From: Emydura subglobosa | Lineage: Eukaryota; Chordata; Testudines; Chelidae | Assembly (NCBI GenBank): GCA_007922225.1 | Contig: ML679968.1 | Coordinates: 6,936,075-7,000,074 of the forward strand | Length of the DNA: 64,000 nucleotides | Reading direction: 5' to 3' | Shown here: positions 22,771-35,686 of the stretch, one piece after another | Layout: every line of letters begins with the position of its first letter | Numbering within the stretch: position 1 is the stretch's first letter | Translations under genes and position numbers: made by a program | Notes under the pieces: generated by a model | What the model saw: only the letters and a program-made list of their open reading frames with translations | Database searches by the model: none | What the model was told of the DNA's origin: nothing

Positions 22771-25700
22771 ATACCATAGCAGATACATTTCAGCAAAAAC
22801 TCTTCTGAAAGCTTCTCCTTCTTACATAGTTTTAACTACACTAGGTTAAATCCCACCAATTTAAGGTGGTCCCTCACAGTCAAGTGGTACATTGCCATGC
22901 CCAATTGGGTAATACCAGGCTTGCTGTACAGTCTTTGCTGAGCCACTTGGGGTGGTCCTGTGTCCCCTGATTATCTGCCAGCAATGGACAACTGATAATT
23001 GTTCACACATCCAATCCATGTGTGGAACTACTTAAGCCTCAGTAAAATAAAATAATAATGATAAAAAATCCAGAAACTTTATGGAGACTTTACCAATTCC
23101 AAAGGAGACAGGGACTGGTAATGCAGAGTTAATTGGAGTAGACGCAAGCACAGGTTATCAATATAGAATAACCATTAGCTCTTTATTTGTTTAGACTTAT
23201 TTCAAATGTCTTCTCTTGTTGCACACACAACATTGATTAAGTATACACTATACAACCAGACCAATATTCAAATTAAAATCCTTCCCTTAACTACTCCCTC
23301 TCTTCCACTTTTGGCCTCCAATCCAGGAATAGAGAACAGCAAAACTTTGCAGTGTGTCTGGAAAGTCAGCAAATTCTGGCTCTGATACACCAACAAGGTA
23401 AACTATTTCTGAAGGAAGGGACTTTTCACTGACAAAGTCCTACCTTTAGTCCCCCACCAATTTAAACTAGGGGACTGTCAGATGATATCAATTACCACTG
23501 TGTCACACTAAGTAGTGTCTGAAAATTAATCAGGAACCAAACCACTTAGGGCAGTATGTTAAAAACAACACTTTAGATTGCACCAGAAATGAAATGGAAG
23601 CCACTACAGAGCACAGATGTCACATGCTCCCCCTAAGAAACACCATTTAAATGGGAAGCTGTATTCTGCACCAGCTGGAGTTTTTCTGAGTGGTCTTAAG
23701 GTGAAGCCCCATGGAGAAGTAATTGTCATCTCCAGATTCGATTACAGTAAAGGCGGGGATAATAACTACAGTTAGGAAACAAGTGGGTGTTGAGCCATCA
23801 TATAACAGCTCAGAAACAGAAGAAGAGAAAGCTAAAATGATGCTGACTTCAAAGCAGCTTTGGAAAGGGCATTGCCCTTTTGACTAGCTGGCTGCTAACA
23901 TGTTGAGACTTTGCAGTACTATTTCAAGGACAGGCAGAAAGAACCTTTGTTGTACCCTAGATCAGGAGAGGGGAAAAGAGTTCTTGGATTTAGGCCCAGT
24001 TAATATGAAATAGGAACTGATGGTAAAGCTACCTTTTATGAGAAGCCTGGGCTTATAGTACCCACTTGTGTATTTGAAAACTTGTGCTATGTGTTTGTCC
24101 TTGGAGCTACATTAAATTCCCTTTGTTCATAAACATCTTGGTTTTAAAGTCCTTAAACCAAAATCCAGGATCTGTCATAGAAAGCAGAAGCTCCCTCAAT
24201 TAAAGAAGCCAGCTATGGTCATACAGAGACCACCCCATGCTTACTCAAAGGATGGAGAAGACCTACATAGACTTCTGGGCATCTATCCATAGAACAATTT
24301 TCCTACAGCTATTACACTGATGATTCAAATCTAATTTTAACAAGCAAGCAAGCCTTCTGCTGTCAGCAACCATTGTTCCAAGACAGAAGAAAAATACTTT
24401 CAACATATTTTCATGCCTTTCCACATCTGTATTTTTGTATTGTTTTGTATTCTTGGGAAGAGGCACAGGAAGGGGAAAAAAGAGAGTTCTTCTGTGGAGA
24501 GAAGTTGGTTATTGCTAACATTGCTAACACATAAATCATTTTCAATTCATCTCCCAAATCTTTGTATGAGAGGAGGTGCTGCCTAATTCAAGAATTAATG
24601 CTTTAAAATACTACATAATTCTGAAATTCTCACTAAAGAAAGTAGAGAAGCAACAGGTTGCTATGACGATGGATCAGGTTCCTGAATTTTTCCCCCAATC
24701 TGAAGAATTAAGAATCTTTTAATTAAATCATACAACGCCAACATGTTTTAACGCCTTTTAGTCAAATTCAGATCTAAATGGGAGGCTCTCATCCAGCTTT
24801 CAAAGAAATGAACAACCACCAAAAAAACAGAACGTGTACATCTTCTCTTTCCTGTTGAGTTTGTGCACATCAGGGCAAATAAAATGGGCCATGGCCGCTA
24901 CGCTGCAAAGAAACCAGCAATCTACATGACCACACATTGTCTCATGAGATGGATTTGCCAGACATGTTTCTAAGTCCAATAGAGTCTTTTTTTTTTTTCT
25001 CTTTTGACCATACAAGAGAATAGCCTAGATCTTTATGCCAACAAAAAAATGTATATGCAGTATTTAGGGACAAAACCAGCATGGAATAAATAGGAACTGA
25101 TTGATCATATAGCAAAAGACAAATACACCAATCTGATCATGAAGAACTAATAGGCATAACGTGGTCACTAATCATCGTCAGTTTTGATGACTACTCTACA
25201 AAAATGGCATACACATGGCCTGGGATTCTGTCAATACCCAGGGATAAGAAGATGATGTAGATGGACAAGCCTTTCTGACAAAGTATATATGATTAGCCAT
25301 ATTTGCTCTCAGTTGCAACAAAAATCTAGTCACCCATCTGACACATCCTGTTTATTCTGTGGCATATTTTAAAAAATAGATTAATCCAAACAGATATGTC
25401 ATTAAAACAAATGACATCCTATGGTATTGATGTGATGAAAGTATTTGCTATATGCATACTGCAGTGAGGTATTTATACTATGCCATGGCAAATGTTTACT
25501 TTTTAACAGCATCCACAGTACATTTAACTGTAAAGCAGGTATAGAAAATACTACCTATGTCAACATTGCCTAGTTAATAACTCATCTAAGAAACACAACT
25601 ACATTGGTCAAACCTAAGCAATATCCACATTTCTGAATGGCAGTTGTCAAAATATGAGAAATAAAGGGCCGTGTGTCTTCTCAGACAGACGTAGAACACG

Positions 25701-26033
25701 TGAGAGGTATTTCATCTGATCTCTTTTGTAAACTTGCATAGGTTCATATTGAACAAATTCTCCATCTAAAAACTCCTCAAATTTTTTCACTCTCTCCTCC
25801 CCCCAAGCTCCAAGGGATTTAAAGCAGTAGTATTAATTGAACTTTGTATTAGAAGTGCCTGCAACATTACCTGGCAACTTCCACAGTAAATAGACAGAGA
25901 GAACAATTCTGCAATTCTGGAAACAGTTTGTTTGGTTTGAATTTCCAAATTATCTCTATAAACTATAAACTAATAGCACCAAGCATTCACATGTCATTCA
26001 CATGGGCATATACTAAGGGGAAGGGGCTCTCAC
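22771..26033. other. Unassigned DNA, with a possible old LINE tail at about 23500-23770
   Basis: The stretch at 23500-23770 (TTAGATTGCACCAGAAATGA, CTGCACCAGCTGGAGTTTTT, GATTACAGTAAAG) reads like an old LINE 3' region common in reptiles, but I cannot assign its family. A minus-strand acceptor-like site near 24901 (GCTGGTTTCTTTGCAG) precedes a short open frame with no convincing donor. Confidence 0.35.
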
Positions 26034-26160
26034 CTAACTGGACTCTATAGAAAATTGCATGTCTGCCATGCGATGCTTCAAGAAAAGCATTTGATAAATC
26101 CTGTGGTCCGAGAGGTAGCTCTGCAATGTTCCCTGGCATGTTACCATACTTGGTTCTCGT
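26034..26160 (-). CDS. Candidate internal coding exon of an unidentified host gene
   Basis: The minus strand has a consensus splice donor (CCAGTTAG followed by GTGAGAGC) at 26033/26034. Upstream of it the frame is open for more than 40 codons, and the peptide looks protein-like (GNIAELPLGPQDLSNAFLEA, then HGRHAIFYRVQL). A second frame is also open over most of the stretch and ends in TAG exactly before the donor, so the reading frame is not certain. The upstream boundary is weak: the nearest AG, at 26161, lacks a pyrimidine tract. Reading phase does not match a direct splice to the candidate exon at 11550-11636 without further exons between. I recognise no family. It could be a true exon or chance. 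Confidence 0.28.
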
Positions 26161-26274
26161 CTTACAAATAGTACTTACAACACTAAAGTTCTCTTGTAAG
26201 GTAACATATCCTGTCACCAAAATAAGCCATCACCCCAGCTCAAGAATACATACATATACACATATATCTACCCT

Positions 26275-26990
26275 GAATCAGAGACCTGCATATATTTTAA
26301 GGCCAGAAGGAACCATTGTAACCTGACCTCCTGCATAACACAGGCCATAGAATTCCACCCAGTGATTTCTGCATCAAGCCCCAAACTTCTGATTGAACAA
26401 AGGATAACTTTTAGAAAAGGATCAAAACTTGATTGAAAGGCTTAAAGTGATGGAAAAACAATCACATCCCGAGATAAATTGTTTCAGTAGTGGAAAACTG
26501 GAAAAATTTGCCCTTAATTTCCAGTCTGAATTTGTCTAGCTTCAATTTCAAACCACAAGATCTTGTTATATCTTTGCCTTCAAGATAAAATAACCCTCTA
26601 CAGTCAGAAATACTAACATAGGTACCCAAAGATTGAGAAGTGAGTTGATTACAGTCTTCTTCTTGATAAGGTAACTAGAGCTTCATTTGCCATTCATGAT
26701 AAGGCAGATTCTCCAGAATAGGTTCTCAATCCTTCTTGAACTATTTTCAGTACACTTTACAATTTTATTTTATTATTTTTTTAAAACGTCCTTGTTAAAG
26801 TATGGGTGCCAGACCTGAATACATTATTCTAGGATCCCAGTCCTGCATATACAGTCAATACTACCTCCTACTCCTTACTCGATAGTCCCTATTTATAAAA
26901 CCAAAGATATTAGCTGTTTTAGCCACAGCTTTGCTCAGAGAGCTTATCTTGAGGTGGTTATCCACCAAGACTTTGATTTACCTTTATTAT
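26275..26990 (-). repeat. Old CR1-type LINE 3' region
   Basis: On the plus strand it reads TTTTAAGGCCAGAAGGAACC, GACCTCCTGCATAACACAGG, TGTCTAGCTTCAATTTC and further CR1-like ORF2 C-terminal sequence in reverse. The orientation is minus. It is heavily diverged with no open frame, so much older than the CR1 at 29818-31067. Confidence 0.65.
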
Positions 26991-27149
26991 GCACAAATGA
27001 CATAAGGACAAAAAAAATTAGTAATGAAGTTCGGAAAGGACGCATTCAGAGTTCTTAACATAATGGGGCTGAAAAGATCGTGACAGAGGAATGCTGTTCT
27101 GTTATTCTTTGCTATTATCTGTATAATTCAACATAACCAATGTGAAATA

Positions 27150-28345
27150 ACTCAAGTTGGAGGTCACTCCTTCAGTGTGTCTTTTGGACGTCCCTCCTCA
27201 TCTGTCCTCAGTGGGGGTTCCACAGGGCTCTGTTGTTGGTCCCCTTCTCTTCTCCCGCTATACCTTATCTTTGGGTAATCTCATCTGCAAAACCAAATTC
27301 AACTACCATTTCTATGTTAATGACTCACAGATCTACTTCTCTACTCCAGACCCATCTCCCTCTGTACAAATAAAACCTTAGCCAGTCTCTGACATCTCCT
27401 CATGGATGTCTAGGCTTTGGCTCAAGATAAACATGGCCAAAACAGAGCACTTGACCTCCACCCTCACGAGTTCTCTCTCAAACATTGTAGACATGACCAC
27501 CATTCTGTCATTCTGGCCCATAAAATGGCTGTCATATTCAACTCCAACCTTTCTCTAGGTCCTCACATCCAGGTTATGTCTAAACCTGGCCAATTCTTTC
27601 TGCATAAACCTCTAAGATGTGGCCTTTCTTATCCATCCACACAGCAAAATCTCTAGTCCAAGCTCTCATCATCTCAAATCTCAATTACTGCAACATCCTT
27701 CTCTCGGGCTTTGACAAAAATAATCTTCTCACAGTTTTATCCATGCAGAATGCTGCTGCAAAGACTCTCCTAGCCCATCTCTTTGACCATGTTACCCCTC
27801 TCCTTGCATCTGTCTGCTGGCTCCTCCTTCTCTGTCGAATGAAACATAATCTACTTGCCTTCATTGTCACAGCCCTTTATGGCCTATTCCCTAACTTATC
27901 TCATAACTCTATCAAGATGTTGACTCACTTCTGATCGGCAAGTGATGACAGCCTCCAATCATCCACTTACTAAGTTTTAAACAAGCACCTTCATGCTTTC
28001 TCCCTTGCTGCCCCTCATGCTTTGGAGAAGCTCCCCATCAATATTTACAAAACCAACTCATTATCCTCCATTAAAATCCTTCTTAAAACTCTCCTTTCCC
28101 ATAATGCCTACAAAAATTTGACACCGGTTAGACTCCTGGTGTGCGGAGATCATTGCCATTCATGCTGACCTAATCACGTCTCATTATTTCCTTGTATTAT
28201 CTATTTGTCTGTATCCATCTGTTGTCTTAGACTTACGCTGGAAGGCCTTTGGGCAGGGATCATCTTTTTGTTCTGTGTTTCTACAGCACCTAGCGCTATG
28301 GGATCATGCTGCATGACTAGGGCTCCCAAGCGCTACCACCATAAA
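27150..28345 (+). pseudogene. L2-type LINE, reverse transcriptase end and 3' tail (degraded)
   Basis: Frames at 27157-27381, 27417-27656 and 27617-27934 together cover the C-terminal half of an L2 ORF2. The first carries the reverse-transcriptase segment [12 protein letters not shown] and a decayed catalytic box (YVNDSQIY, where one of the two aspartates is replaced by Asn). The third carries the downstream LNYCNILLSG and MQNAAAKTLL segments typical of L2. The 3' end (TTTGGGCAGGGATCATCTTT, ACAGCACCTAGCGCTATGGG) matches the L2 tail. Several frame changes and stops make it inactive. Confidence 0.8.
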
Positions 28346-28639
28346 AATAATCAACACGAATATAAGCACTTAGCATATTTAATTACTGTAAAAATATTTT
28401 GCTAATATCTACTAAAAAGCTTAGAGTCAGACTTTCAAAAAAGCTTAACGCCCAGCTGCTCCCATTGACAACAAATGAAGCTGTGGGCTCTTTTTGAAAA
28501 TCTGGTTGTCAATGTTTTGAGACCAGAACATGGGTCAAGCGCTTGAGAAATCCTAAAATACTGTAAACGACCCTTAAAGATCATTTCACAACCAAATCTT
28601 TAAGCATTATTAAAAAGGTAGCATATTATACAGGATATC

Positions 28640-29285
28640 TTGTTAAAAAATATGAACACTGTCTGAAACTGAGGTTATGGGGAGTGCCTAACTAGATACC
28701 ACTGAGGAGTGACATTCTGGAGCAGCCTACCAAGGGCAGCAATGGGTGCAAAAATCCTAACTTGTTTCAAGATTGAGTTTGATAAATTAATGGAGGGGAT
28801 GATACGATGAGGTTTCGTACAGTGGCACATGGCCCATTTGCAACTCCTATTAGCAAATACCTCCAATGGCCAGAGATGGGATACTGGAAGGAGAGGGCTC
28901 TGAGTTACTACAGAGAATTCTTTCCCAAGTGTCTGGCTGGTGGGTCTCACCCACATGCTCAGGGTCTAACTGATCACCATATTTGGGGTCGGGAAGGAAT
29001 TTCTCCCCCATGTGAGATTGGATAGACCCAAGGAGGTGGGGAGGAATTGCTTTTCTCTGAGGCATGGGGCACAAGTCACTTTCTGGTTTGAACTAGAGTA
29101 TATGGTGGATTCTCCATTTAACTTAGAGTCTTTAAATCAAGATCTGAGGACTTCAGTAAGCCAGACAGAGGTTATGAGCCAATTACAAGAGTGGGTGGGT
29201 GAGGTTCCGTGGCCTGTGATGTGCAGGAGGTCAGCTTAGATGACCATGATGGCTCTTCTAGCCTTAAAGTCTATGATAGTCTTAT
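28640..29285 (+). repeat. CR1-type LINE 3' end
   Basis: Diverged CR1 3' untranslated region: CAGAGATGGGATACTGGA, GGTGGGTCTCACCCACATGC, TATTTGGGGTCGGGAAGGAA and GGAGGTCAGCTTAGATGACC, ending CTTAAAGTCTATGATAG. It begins with the decayed ORF2 C-terminus (GCCTACCAAGGGCAGC). Plus strand. Confidence 0.75.
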
Positions 29286-29289
29286 TTAA

Positions 29290-29817
29290 CAGCTTTATAG
29301 TGATATGTAGGAGCATGTTAATAAAATCCGTAGATTGTATTAAACTGAAGAAGTCACAAATACAAGTGAGGCCAGAAAAAAGAATGCAAAGTGATCTAGA
29401 CAGATAAAAATGTGCAAAAAATAAAACTTGAGATTTGATTTTGAAAAATGAAAGGTACAAAATAATTCACAAAGTACTGAATGGAAGGGAGAAATTTGGC
29501 AGAGAAATAGAAGCGATTATGGACAGCAAACTATACTAGAGCTTGCAGTAGAATCTGGCAACAGAAAAATACAAATTCATGTTTTGGACAGCATACACAC
29601 AGACATCACATCATTGGGTGAGAAGATAATAGTCACCTTTATATTTATTTATATATGTCTATAGTATGACCACACCTGGAATTTTGGACCCGTTCCAAAA
29701 AAAAATATTGGCTAGTTGGAGATTGTGACTGGCAACAAAACAGGAGCTAGAGGAAAATGAGAGCTGATATGGGAGCTAGAGAAACTATCTTATAAGGAAA
29801 AATTACAAGAGTTAAAT
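29290..29817 (+). repeat. Old CR1-like LINE, 5' part of a split copy
   Basis: Diverged ORF2 C-terminal sequence on the plus strand (TATGACCACACCTGGAATTT, AAAAATTACAAGAGTTAAAT). It continues at 31068-31335 on the far side of the younger CR1, so the two pieces were once contiguous. Confidence 0.55.
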
Positions 29818-31067
29818 ATAGAATCATAGAATCACAGAGTTGGAAGGGACCTCAGGAGGTCATCTAGTCCAATCCCCTGCTCAGAGCTGGACTAACCTCA
29901 GCTAAATAATTCCAGCGAGGGTTTTGTCAAGCTGCAGCTTAAAAACCTCTAAAGATGAAGATTCCACCACCTCCCTAGGTAACCCATTCCAGTGCTTCAC
30001 CATCCATCTAGTGAAAAACTTTTTCCTAATGTCCAACCTAGACCTCCCCCCCCTGCAACTTGAGACCGTTGCCCCTTGTTCTGTCATCTGCCACCACTGA
30101 GAACAGACTAGCTCCATCCTCCCTGGAACCCCCTTTCAGGTAGTTAAAGGCTGCTATCAAATCCCCCCTCATTCTTCTCTTCTGCAGGCTAAACAAGCCT
30201 AGTTCCTTCAGCCTCTCCTCATAAGTCTTGTGCTCCAGCCCTCTAATCATTTTTGTTGCCCTCCGCTGGACTTTCTCTAACTTCTCCACATCCTTTTTGT
30301 AGTGGGGGGCCCAAAACTGGACACAATACTCTAAATGTGGCCTCACCAATGCCGAATAGAGGGGAATAATCACTTCCCGTGATCTGCTGGCAATGCTCCT
30401 CCTAATGCAGCCCAATATGCTATTAGCCTTCTTGGCAACCAGGGCACACTGCTGACTCATATCCAGCTTTTTATCCACTGTTACCCCCAGGTCCTTTTCT
30501 GCAGAATTGCTGCCTAGCTCGTCGGTCCCCAGTCTGTAGCTGTTCATGGGATTCTTCCGTCCTAAGTGCAGGACTCTGCTCTTGTCCTTGTTGAACCTCA
30601 TCAGATTTCTTTTGGCCCAATCCTCCAGTTTGTTTAGGTCCTTCTGTATCCTATCCCTAGCTCCCACTCCCCACATCGTAGTGTCATCTGCAAACTTGCT
30701 GAGGGTGCAATCTACCCCATCCTCCAGATCATTGATGAAGATGTTGAACAAAACCAGCCCCAGGACCGATCCCTGAGGCACTCCGCTTGTGATCGGCTGC
30801 TAGCTAGACATGGAGCCATTGATCACTACTCGTTGAGCCCTATGCTCTAGCCAGTTCTCTATCCATTTTATAGTCCATTCACCCAATCCATACTTCCTTA
30901 ACTTGCTGATAAGAATACTGTGAGAGACCGTATCAAAAGCTTTGCTAAAGTCAAGGTATATCACGTCCACCGCTTTCCCTACATCCACAGAGCCAGTCAC
31001 CTCTTCGTAGAAAGCAATCAGGTTGGTCAGGCATGACTTTCCCTTGGTGAATAATTTGGCTAAGTGG
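29818..31067 (-). mobile_element. Young, 5'-truncated CR1 LINE inserted into an older LINE
   Basis: Minus-strand CR1 covering the reverse-transcriptase fingers through the 3' end. The 3' end at 29818 shows the CR1 octamer-like tail (ATTCTATGATTC on the minus strand). Across about 1.25 kb the ORF2 C-terminal half is nearly open, broken by one TAG and one frameshift, so it is much younger than the neighbouring LINEs. It splits an older LINE (29290-29817 and 31068-31335). No target duplication is evident, as expected for CR1. The 5' truncation, probably inside the template strand during reverse transcription, falls just before the [19 protein letters not shown] region of ORF2. Confidence 0.92.
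29902..31000 (-). pseudogene. CR1 ORF2 reverse transcriptase, C-terminal half (one stop, one frameshift)
   Basis: The remnant encodes the reverse transcriptase that copies CR1 RNA at the target site; the endonuclease domain is missing by 5' truncation. Piece 31000-30800 carries [18 protein letters not shown] with the first catalytic aspartate. After a premature TAG near 30802 comes piece 30781-30038 with VPQGSVLG and the intact FADDT catalytic box (about residue 32), then the thumb ([29 protein letters not shown]) and the connection ([35 protein letters not shown]). A frameshift in a C-rich run near 30050 moves the end ([39 protein letters not shown]) to frame 30117-29902. All key residues of the covered part are present, but the copy cannot make one protein. 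Confidence 0.92.
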
Positions 31068-31335
31068 CAACTAAGGGAGGGAATATAACATGATAACAGT
31101 CTTCAAGTATCGAGGAGGAAGACAAATAATTTTTCATACATGAAAGTGCAAATAGGAGTAACAATATACAATTAAGAAATGGAAGATCTGGGCTCAATAT
31201 CTAGAAAGGCTTTCTGGACAGAAAGGTCTGCTGGCCTGCAGAATAATTTCCCAAGGGGAATAGTGGAGCGCTATTGCTGGACAAAGTGTTAGAAAGCATA
31301 TTGTAAGGAAGAATCCTGCAGTGGCAGAGAGGAAT
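31068..31335 (+). repeat. Old CR1-like LINE, 3' part of a split copy
   Basis: Resumes the diverged ORF2 C-terminus after the young insertion: AACATGATAACAGTCTTCAA and GGGCTCAATATCTAGAAAGG correspond to the MI..F.YL and RLDI positions of CR1-like ORF2. It then has TTCCCAAGGGGAATAGTGGA (the LP.E..E position). Confidence 0.55.
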
Positions 31336-33268
31336 GGAGTGGATAATCTAATAGGTATTATTCCATCTCTTATTTCTATAAGCTATGCACATCTTAAGCA
31401 AAAATTTACCACCCCTTCCCCTCCCCAAATAGACACATCTATACATCTATTCTATTGAATATAATTAAAATTATGTATTTTATTACCTGTTTTAATATAG
31501 CAGCTCTCTTACAGCTTTTAATATGAAGAAATCTTCCTATCATTATTTAATTTATATGGCATGAATGTTAACAATAGCCATCTATGCTCTAGTTTACCTC
31601 CCCTCCTTCACCTTCTTACATAATAGAAACAGCAAGACAAGCTTTAGAATTCAAAGCATCTCCTTGCTTTCCCTGCCCCCCCCAATTTCATAGGCTGATT
31701 TGTTGGGATCTGTATATCCAATCTAATTATTTTGGTTGCAATTTCCAATCCTATCAATAGTGCAAGAAATCTGAATGCTAGACTCCTGGATGTGTTAGGA
31801 TCTAAAAGCTAACACAGCTATTCATTCCGGAGGCATCACTGCGTGGTCAAATCCCGCATCATAATACAATTTATGTTCACTGGTCTGGAAGGGACTTGAG
31901 AAGGTTTTCCCAACGTACTGATATTGAGCATTTCATATAAGATTTTAAATATGCTGCAGTTTGTTGCATCATTTGGCTCTGTCACACTACAGACAGTGCT
32001 AACAAGCAGCAGCAATGCTTTAGTAAAAAGGGAGGAGTTGTTATTTTAAATCCCCTTCCCCATTTTGTGTGTGTTTTTTTTAAAAATAGAGCAACTGTGA
32101 TTACCCTCTATAAAAGCATTTTCAAAGCGACAATCAGCAGTACCACTGGCAAAATATCTACTATGTCCGCAAGTTAGGGGATCTCTACATTGAACACTAA
32201 ACTAAATTCCTTTGGGGCTGTTTTCACTGACTAATACTCTCTCCCCCTCTCAAATTACAATCTTACTTTGCATCAACACCTCAAAAAAAAATCATTAATT
32301 TCTACAGCTTTTACAAATACAATAAAATGATTTGTGTTTAAATCTAAGAGTCACTGTTTTATTTTTTATTATGAATATCATATGCTTGGCAAGCTGTCTG
32401 ACCTTCCTTATGATGATGAATGCTGCAACAAACAATTTGCTGTATCTTTAAAGAAATGGCCAATTCAATTACATTATGCCAGAAGCTCTCAAATCCCTCT
32501 CTGCCAAATGTCTTCTCTGTATCCTGCCACAGACAGGCCATTTGTATTCCAGCACAGTAGGACACTTGTTTCATTCAAGCATACAGTTCTACTTAGGTTC
32601 TATCAACAGAACACTATTTCAGTTTTCCAGTTCTGTGTTCCTTTTCTGCCCGCTCTAGCCATGGTTATTAAGATTTTCAGTTTTACTGACCAAACGTGTC
32701 TACATTACTAATTATGTGCCTGAAATCTAGTAGCTACTGACTACTGGAACAAAATACATTAGTGACCAATTACAGGAGTTTTTGGCAGCATTGGTTACCA
32801 TTTTAAAGGATTTAATCATTACACTTAAAGTGAAGCTTGAGATTCCCTTTGAGACCACACCACTAATTGCTTCTGTTTTGCCAGTTATTGCATGAGATGG
32901 TTTGCAAAAAGGATCAGTAAAGATGCTTTCTAAATATCAAAGATTAACAAAACAAACGAGTCAGGTTCTGTAATGAGTCTTCTGAATCTTCTGTAGGTGG
33001 ATGAAAAAAATGTTCATTCATATCACAAAGCATCCTACATATAAACATCTCCCCCTTCATTTCCTCCAATACCTCCCAACATTTGGCGAGACAACAGTGG
33101 AACAGCATTGCTGCTCATGTGTACTGCACATTAACTGTATTCGCATTTCCATTTCCCGTTAGTGAGAAAACTGCACCTGCTCTAAATAGAGCCATTTTTT
33201 CCTGTGTGATAGGTAAACAATATTTGGGAATTCATATAGCCAGTATGTTTGAAAAGAGTTAGGTTCTC
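31336..33268. other. Unassigned AT-rich DNA
   Basis: No gene or identifiable element seen. Confidence 0.45.
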
Positions 33269-33283
33269 AAAAAAAAAGAAAAG

Positions 33284-33314
<31 letters not shown>

Positions 33315-33340
33315 GAAAAGAAAAGAAAAGAAAAGAAAAT
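33269..33340 (+). repeat. (AAAAG)n microsatellite
   Basis: About 14 units of AAAAG, interrupted once near 33304-33310. Confidence 0.95.
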
Positions 33341-33604
33341 CCAGACAAATATTGAACTATATAATTTATTACATACAACAGTATCATAATAATGTCACCT
33401 CCTCCACTCCAGGAATCATTAAAAACAAACATTCTCCCTCTAAAGGAACTTGTAATAGAACGTATTGTTCTTTAAAAGCCAACATCCACCTCCAAGTCCC
33501 CTATTAGTTATCAGTTCTCATTTACAGTCTCGTAAAGCAGCAGTGTTTCTATATTTTAATGCTGAGGACAAACAAGGGACTTTTGTGCCTTTCAAATTTA
33601 GTGA

Positions 33605-33857
33605 GGGTATGTCTACATTGCCGGGGCTGCATGGATCGATGCAGCAGGACTGATTGAGTGGGCTGTGGTGCCCCGCTCAATCCATCCCGAAAGTGCTCTC
33701 TGGCTGATGCAATAAATCCACCCCCCTCCTCGCTCCCCGAAAAGATTAAGGCTGCATCGACCAGAGGGCATCTTCCGTCGACACAGAACAGAGGAGATGC
33801 CACAGAATGTAGCTTGTGTATCTCCCGTCAACGGCCGCCGGCAGTGTAGACCAGGCT
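33605..33857. repeat. 3-bp-TSD inverted-repeat element
   Basis: Ends GGGTATGTCTACATTGCC and GCAGTGTAGACCAGGCT are inverted repeats. TGA flanks both sides (33602-33604 and 33858-33860). The interior is GC-richer than the flanks and carries CpG sites. Confidence 0.75.
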
Positions 33858-33860
33858 TGA

Positions 33861-35678
33861 TAGATAGTTTTCCAAACCCCAAAGAAAGGCTGTAACACTT
33901 TGCTTCAGGCTATGAAATAAAATGGAGATTTAATTTCATTAATTTTTTAGGTTGGATCAAAATAAGGGATTGTATGCTGAAGATCAACGGTAGCCTTCCT
34001 AACACCTATCCAATTCTAGTCTCTGAAAAAGCAATAATTCCAATGGCTGCAACTGTTTAAATAAACTAATTTGTTTAATTTTCATGAAGTTTTAGGTGAA
34101 TTAAACTTCAGATAGGTCAACCCTTATCCTGACCTTCTAGAAATAACTTCTAAAAATGTCAGTTTTATTAAGAATTTCTGTAGATAAGTTGATATAAATA
34201 TAATTGTAAAAACTTAGTTCATCTCCATAAGAAAGAAAACAAACAGCCCTAAGTCCACAGATAATGAAAGATTATCCATCATACTCATTGAAAAGCAGTA
34301 ACACAGTCATAAACCATTGACTGTAGCTCACAACAGTAATAATCCCTCTGAAATTAGCTGTGTTTACGTGCTACAGCATCAACAGGCTTTGCTTGGTTTC
34401 ATCTGTACCTATTAGCTAAAAAATCAGACGTTAAATTTTGTTAAATTATTTCTCAGGGACTACTGTATAATTTAATACCAAACACAAAGTTGCACAAATG
34501 TATTTTTATGTTGTTGCAAACCAAGAGTCAGATTTTCAAAAGAGCTCAGAACACTGCAGCTCTCATTCAGAACAACGTTCCCATCAGGAGTACTTGGGTA
34601 CAGCGTATGCACAAAAAAACCCTCACCCTTCATTTATGTGCCTAAAAGGGAAAACCTGGTCCCAGTGCACTCCATTTCAGTTTTAAAAAGGAAAAGCATA
34701 GGACTCACAATAATCACAAATGAATGTCAAATATACAAGTAGGACGGATAAACCACTTAATAAATTATTACAGGGAACAATCCTGCGCCAATAAGCGGAT
34801 AAACAATGTAACTTAACTAGACTGCCTTCATCTTTTAATTATATGGTTAACTTTTTGCCTTTTCATAACAAACCAAGGACATATATGGCCTTCATGGGCC
34901 TACTGTTCTAGTAAAAAGAATCACAACATCTACTTATCTCTCTTTCAATGCAGGACAAATACAACTACATGGTCTTTGAAAAGCATAAAATAACCACCTT
35001 CCTTTTCGCCAACAAGCTTCCTTGTCATGTTAACAACTGAAAATTTTAAACTCTAATTCCAGAGAAATCGCCTTTGTTGCTGCCCTTAAAAATGACCAAA
35101 AAAAAGTGAACAATGCAGAGGAAGAAAATAATCTTAAAATGAATGCTTGAATTTATACAGGGTCCAAGATACCAAAGGCCAGGAAATGCCTTGTCGGTCA
35201 TCACTATCAACAGCAACAGACTCAAATATGAAGAGAAGGGCAGAGAATGTGGGGTTTAAAAAATGAAATTTTTTTATGTGTATTAGTACAAAAGTTCAAA
35301 GAAACAAGAAAACATCTCTGAATAGTCTATATCAGATTGAAAACAGAAATCAAACTAATTTTGATTTTAAAATATGCATCTATTATTTAATACAGTATCT
35401 CTCTCCTTTAAAAAACCCCGCACATGCACACTGGGATCTTTATAGTAGATCCTGGATATTCATTGGTTCAAGAGTGTGCCCAGACATATGCATTTGAGGA
35501 ACCAGCCTTTAAACATGAACAATGAATGCACATGAAAACAGCCAGTCAGTTTTAATGCTGTAAATGACAGTGTGAGATTACTTGAGTTACAAAACAAAAA
35601 CTGACCTTCAATGGGGTCTTAATATATTTCAGAGCAAAGATAAGGATGTATGCTATGTACATGTGGAATGTGCAATGA
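33861..35678. other. Unassigned AT-rich DNA
   Basis: No gene seen. A piece at 34528-34580 beginning AGATTTTCAAAAGAGCTCAG is one of several short AGATTTTCAAA-type repeats in the window (see also 28430-28510 and 41976-42064). Confidence 0.4.
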
Positions 35679-35686
35679 GTTTAAAA

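Noticed and set aside
24800..25015. Minus-strand acceptor-like site and short open frame
   Set aside because: The acceptor looks good but no convincing donor or stop-bounded exon follows, and the phase is incompatible with the nearby donor-bounded candidate.
33269..33340. Possible CRISPR-like periodic array
   Set aside because: It is a plain AAAAG microsatellite without spacers.
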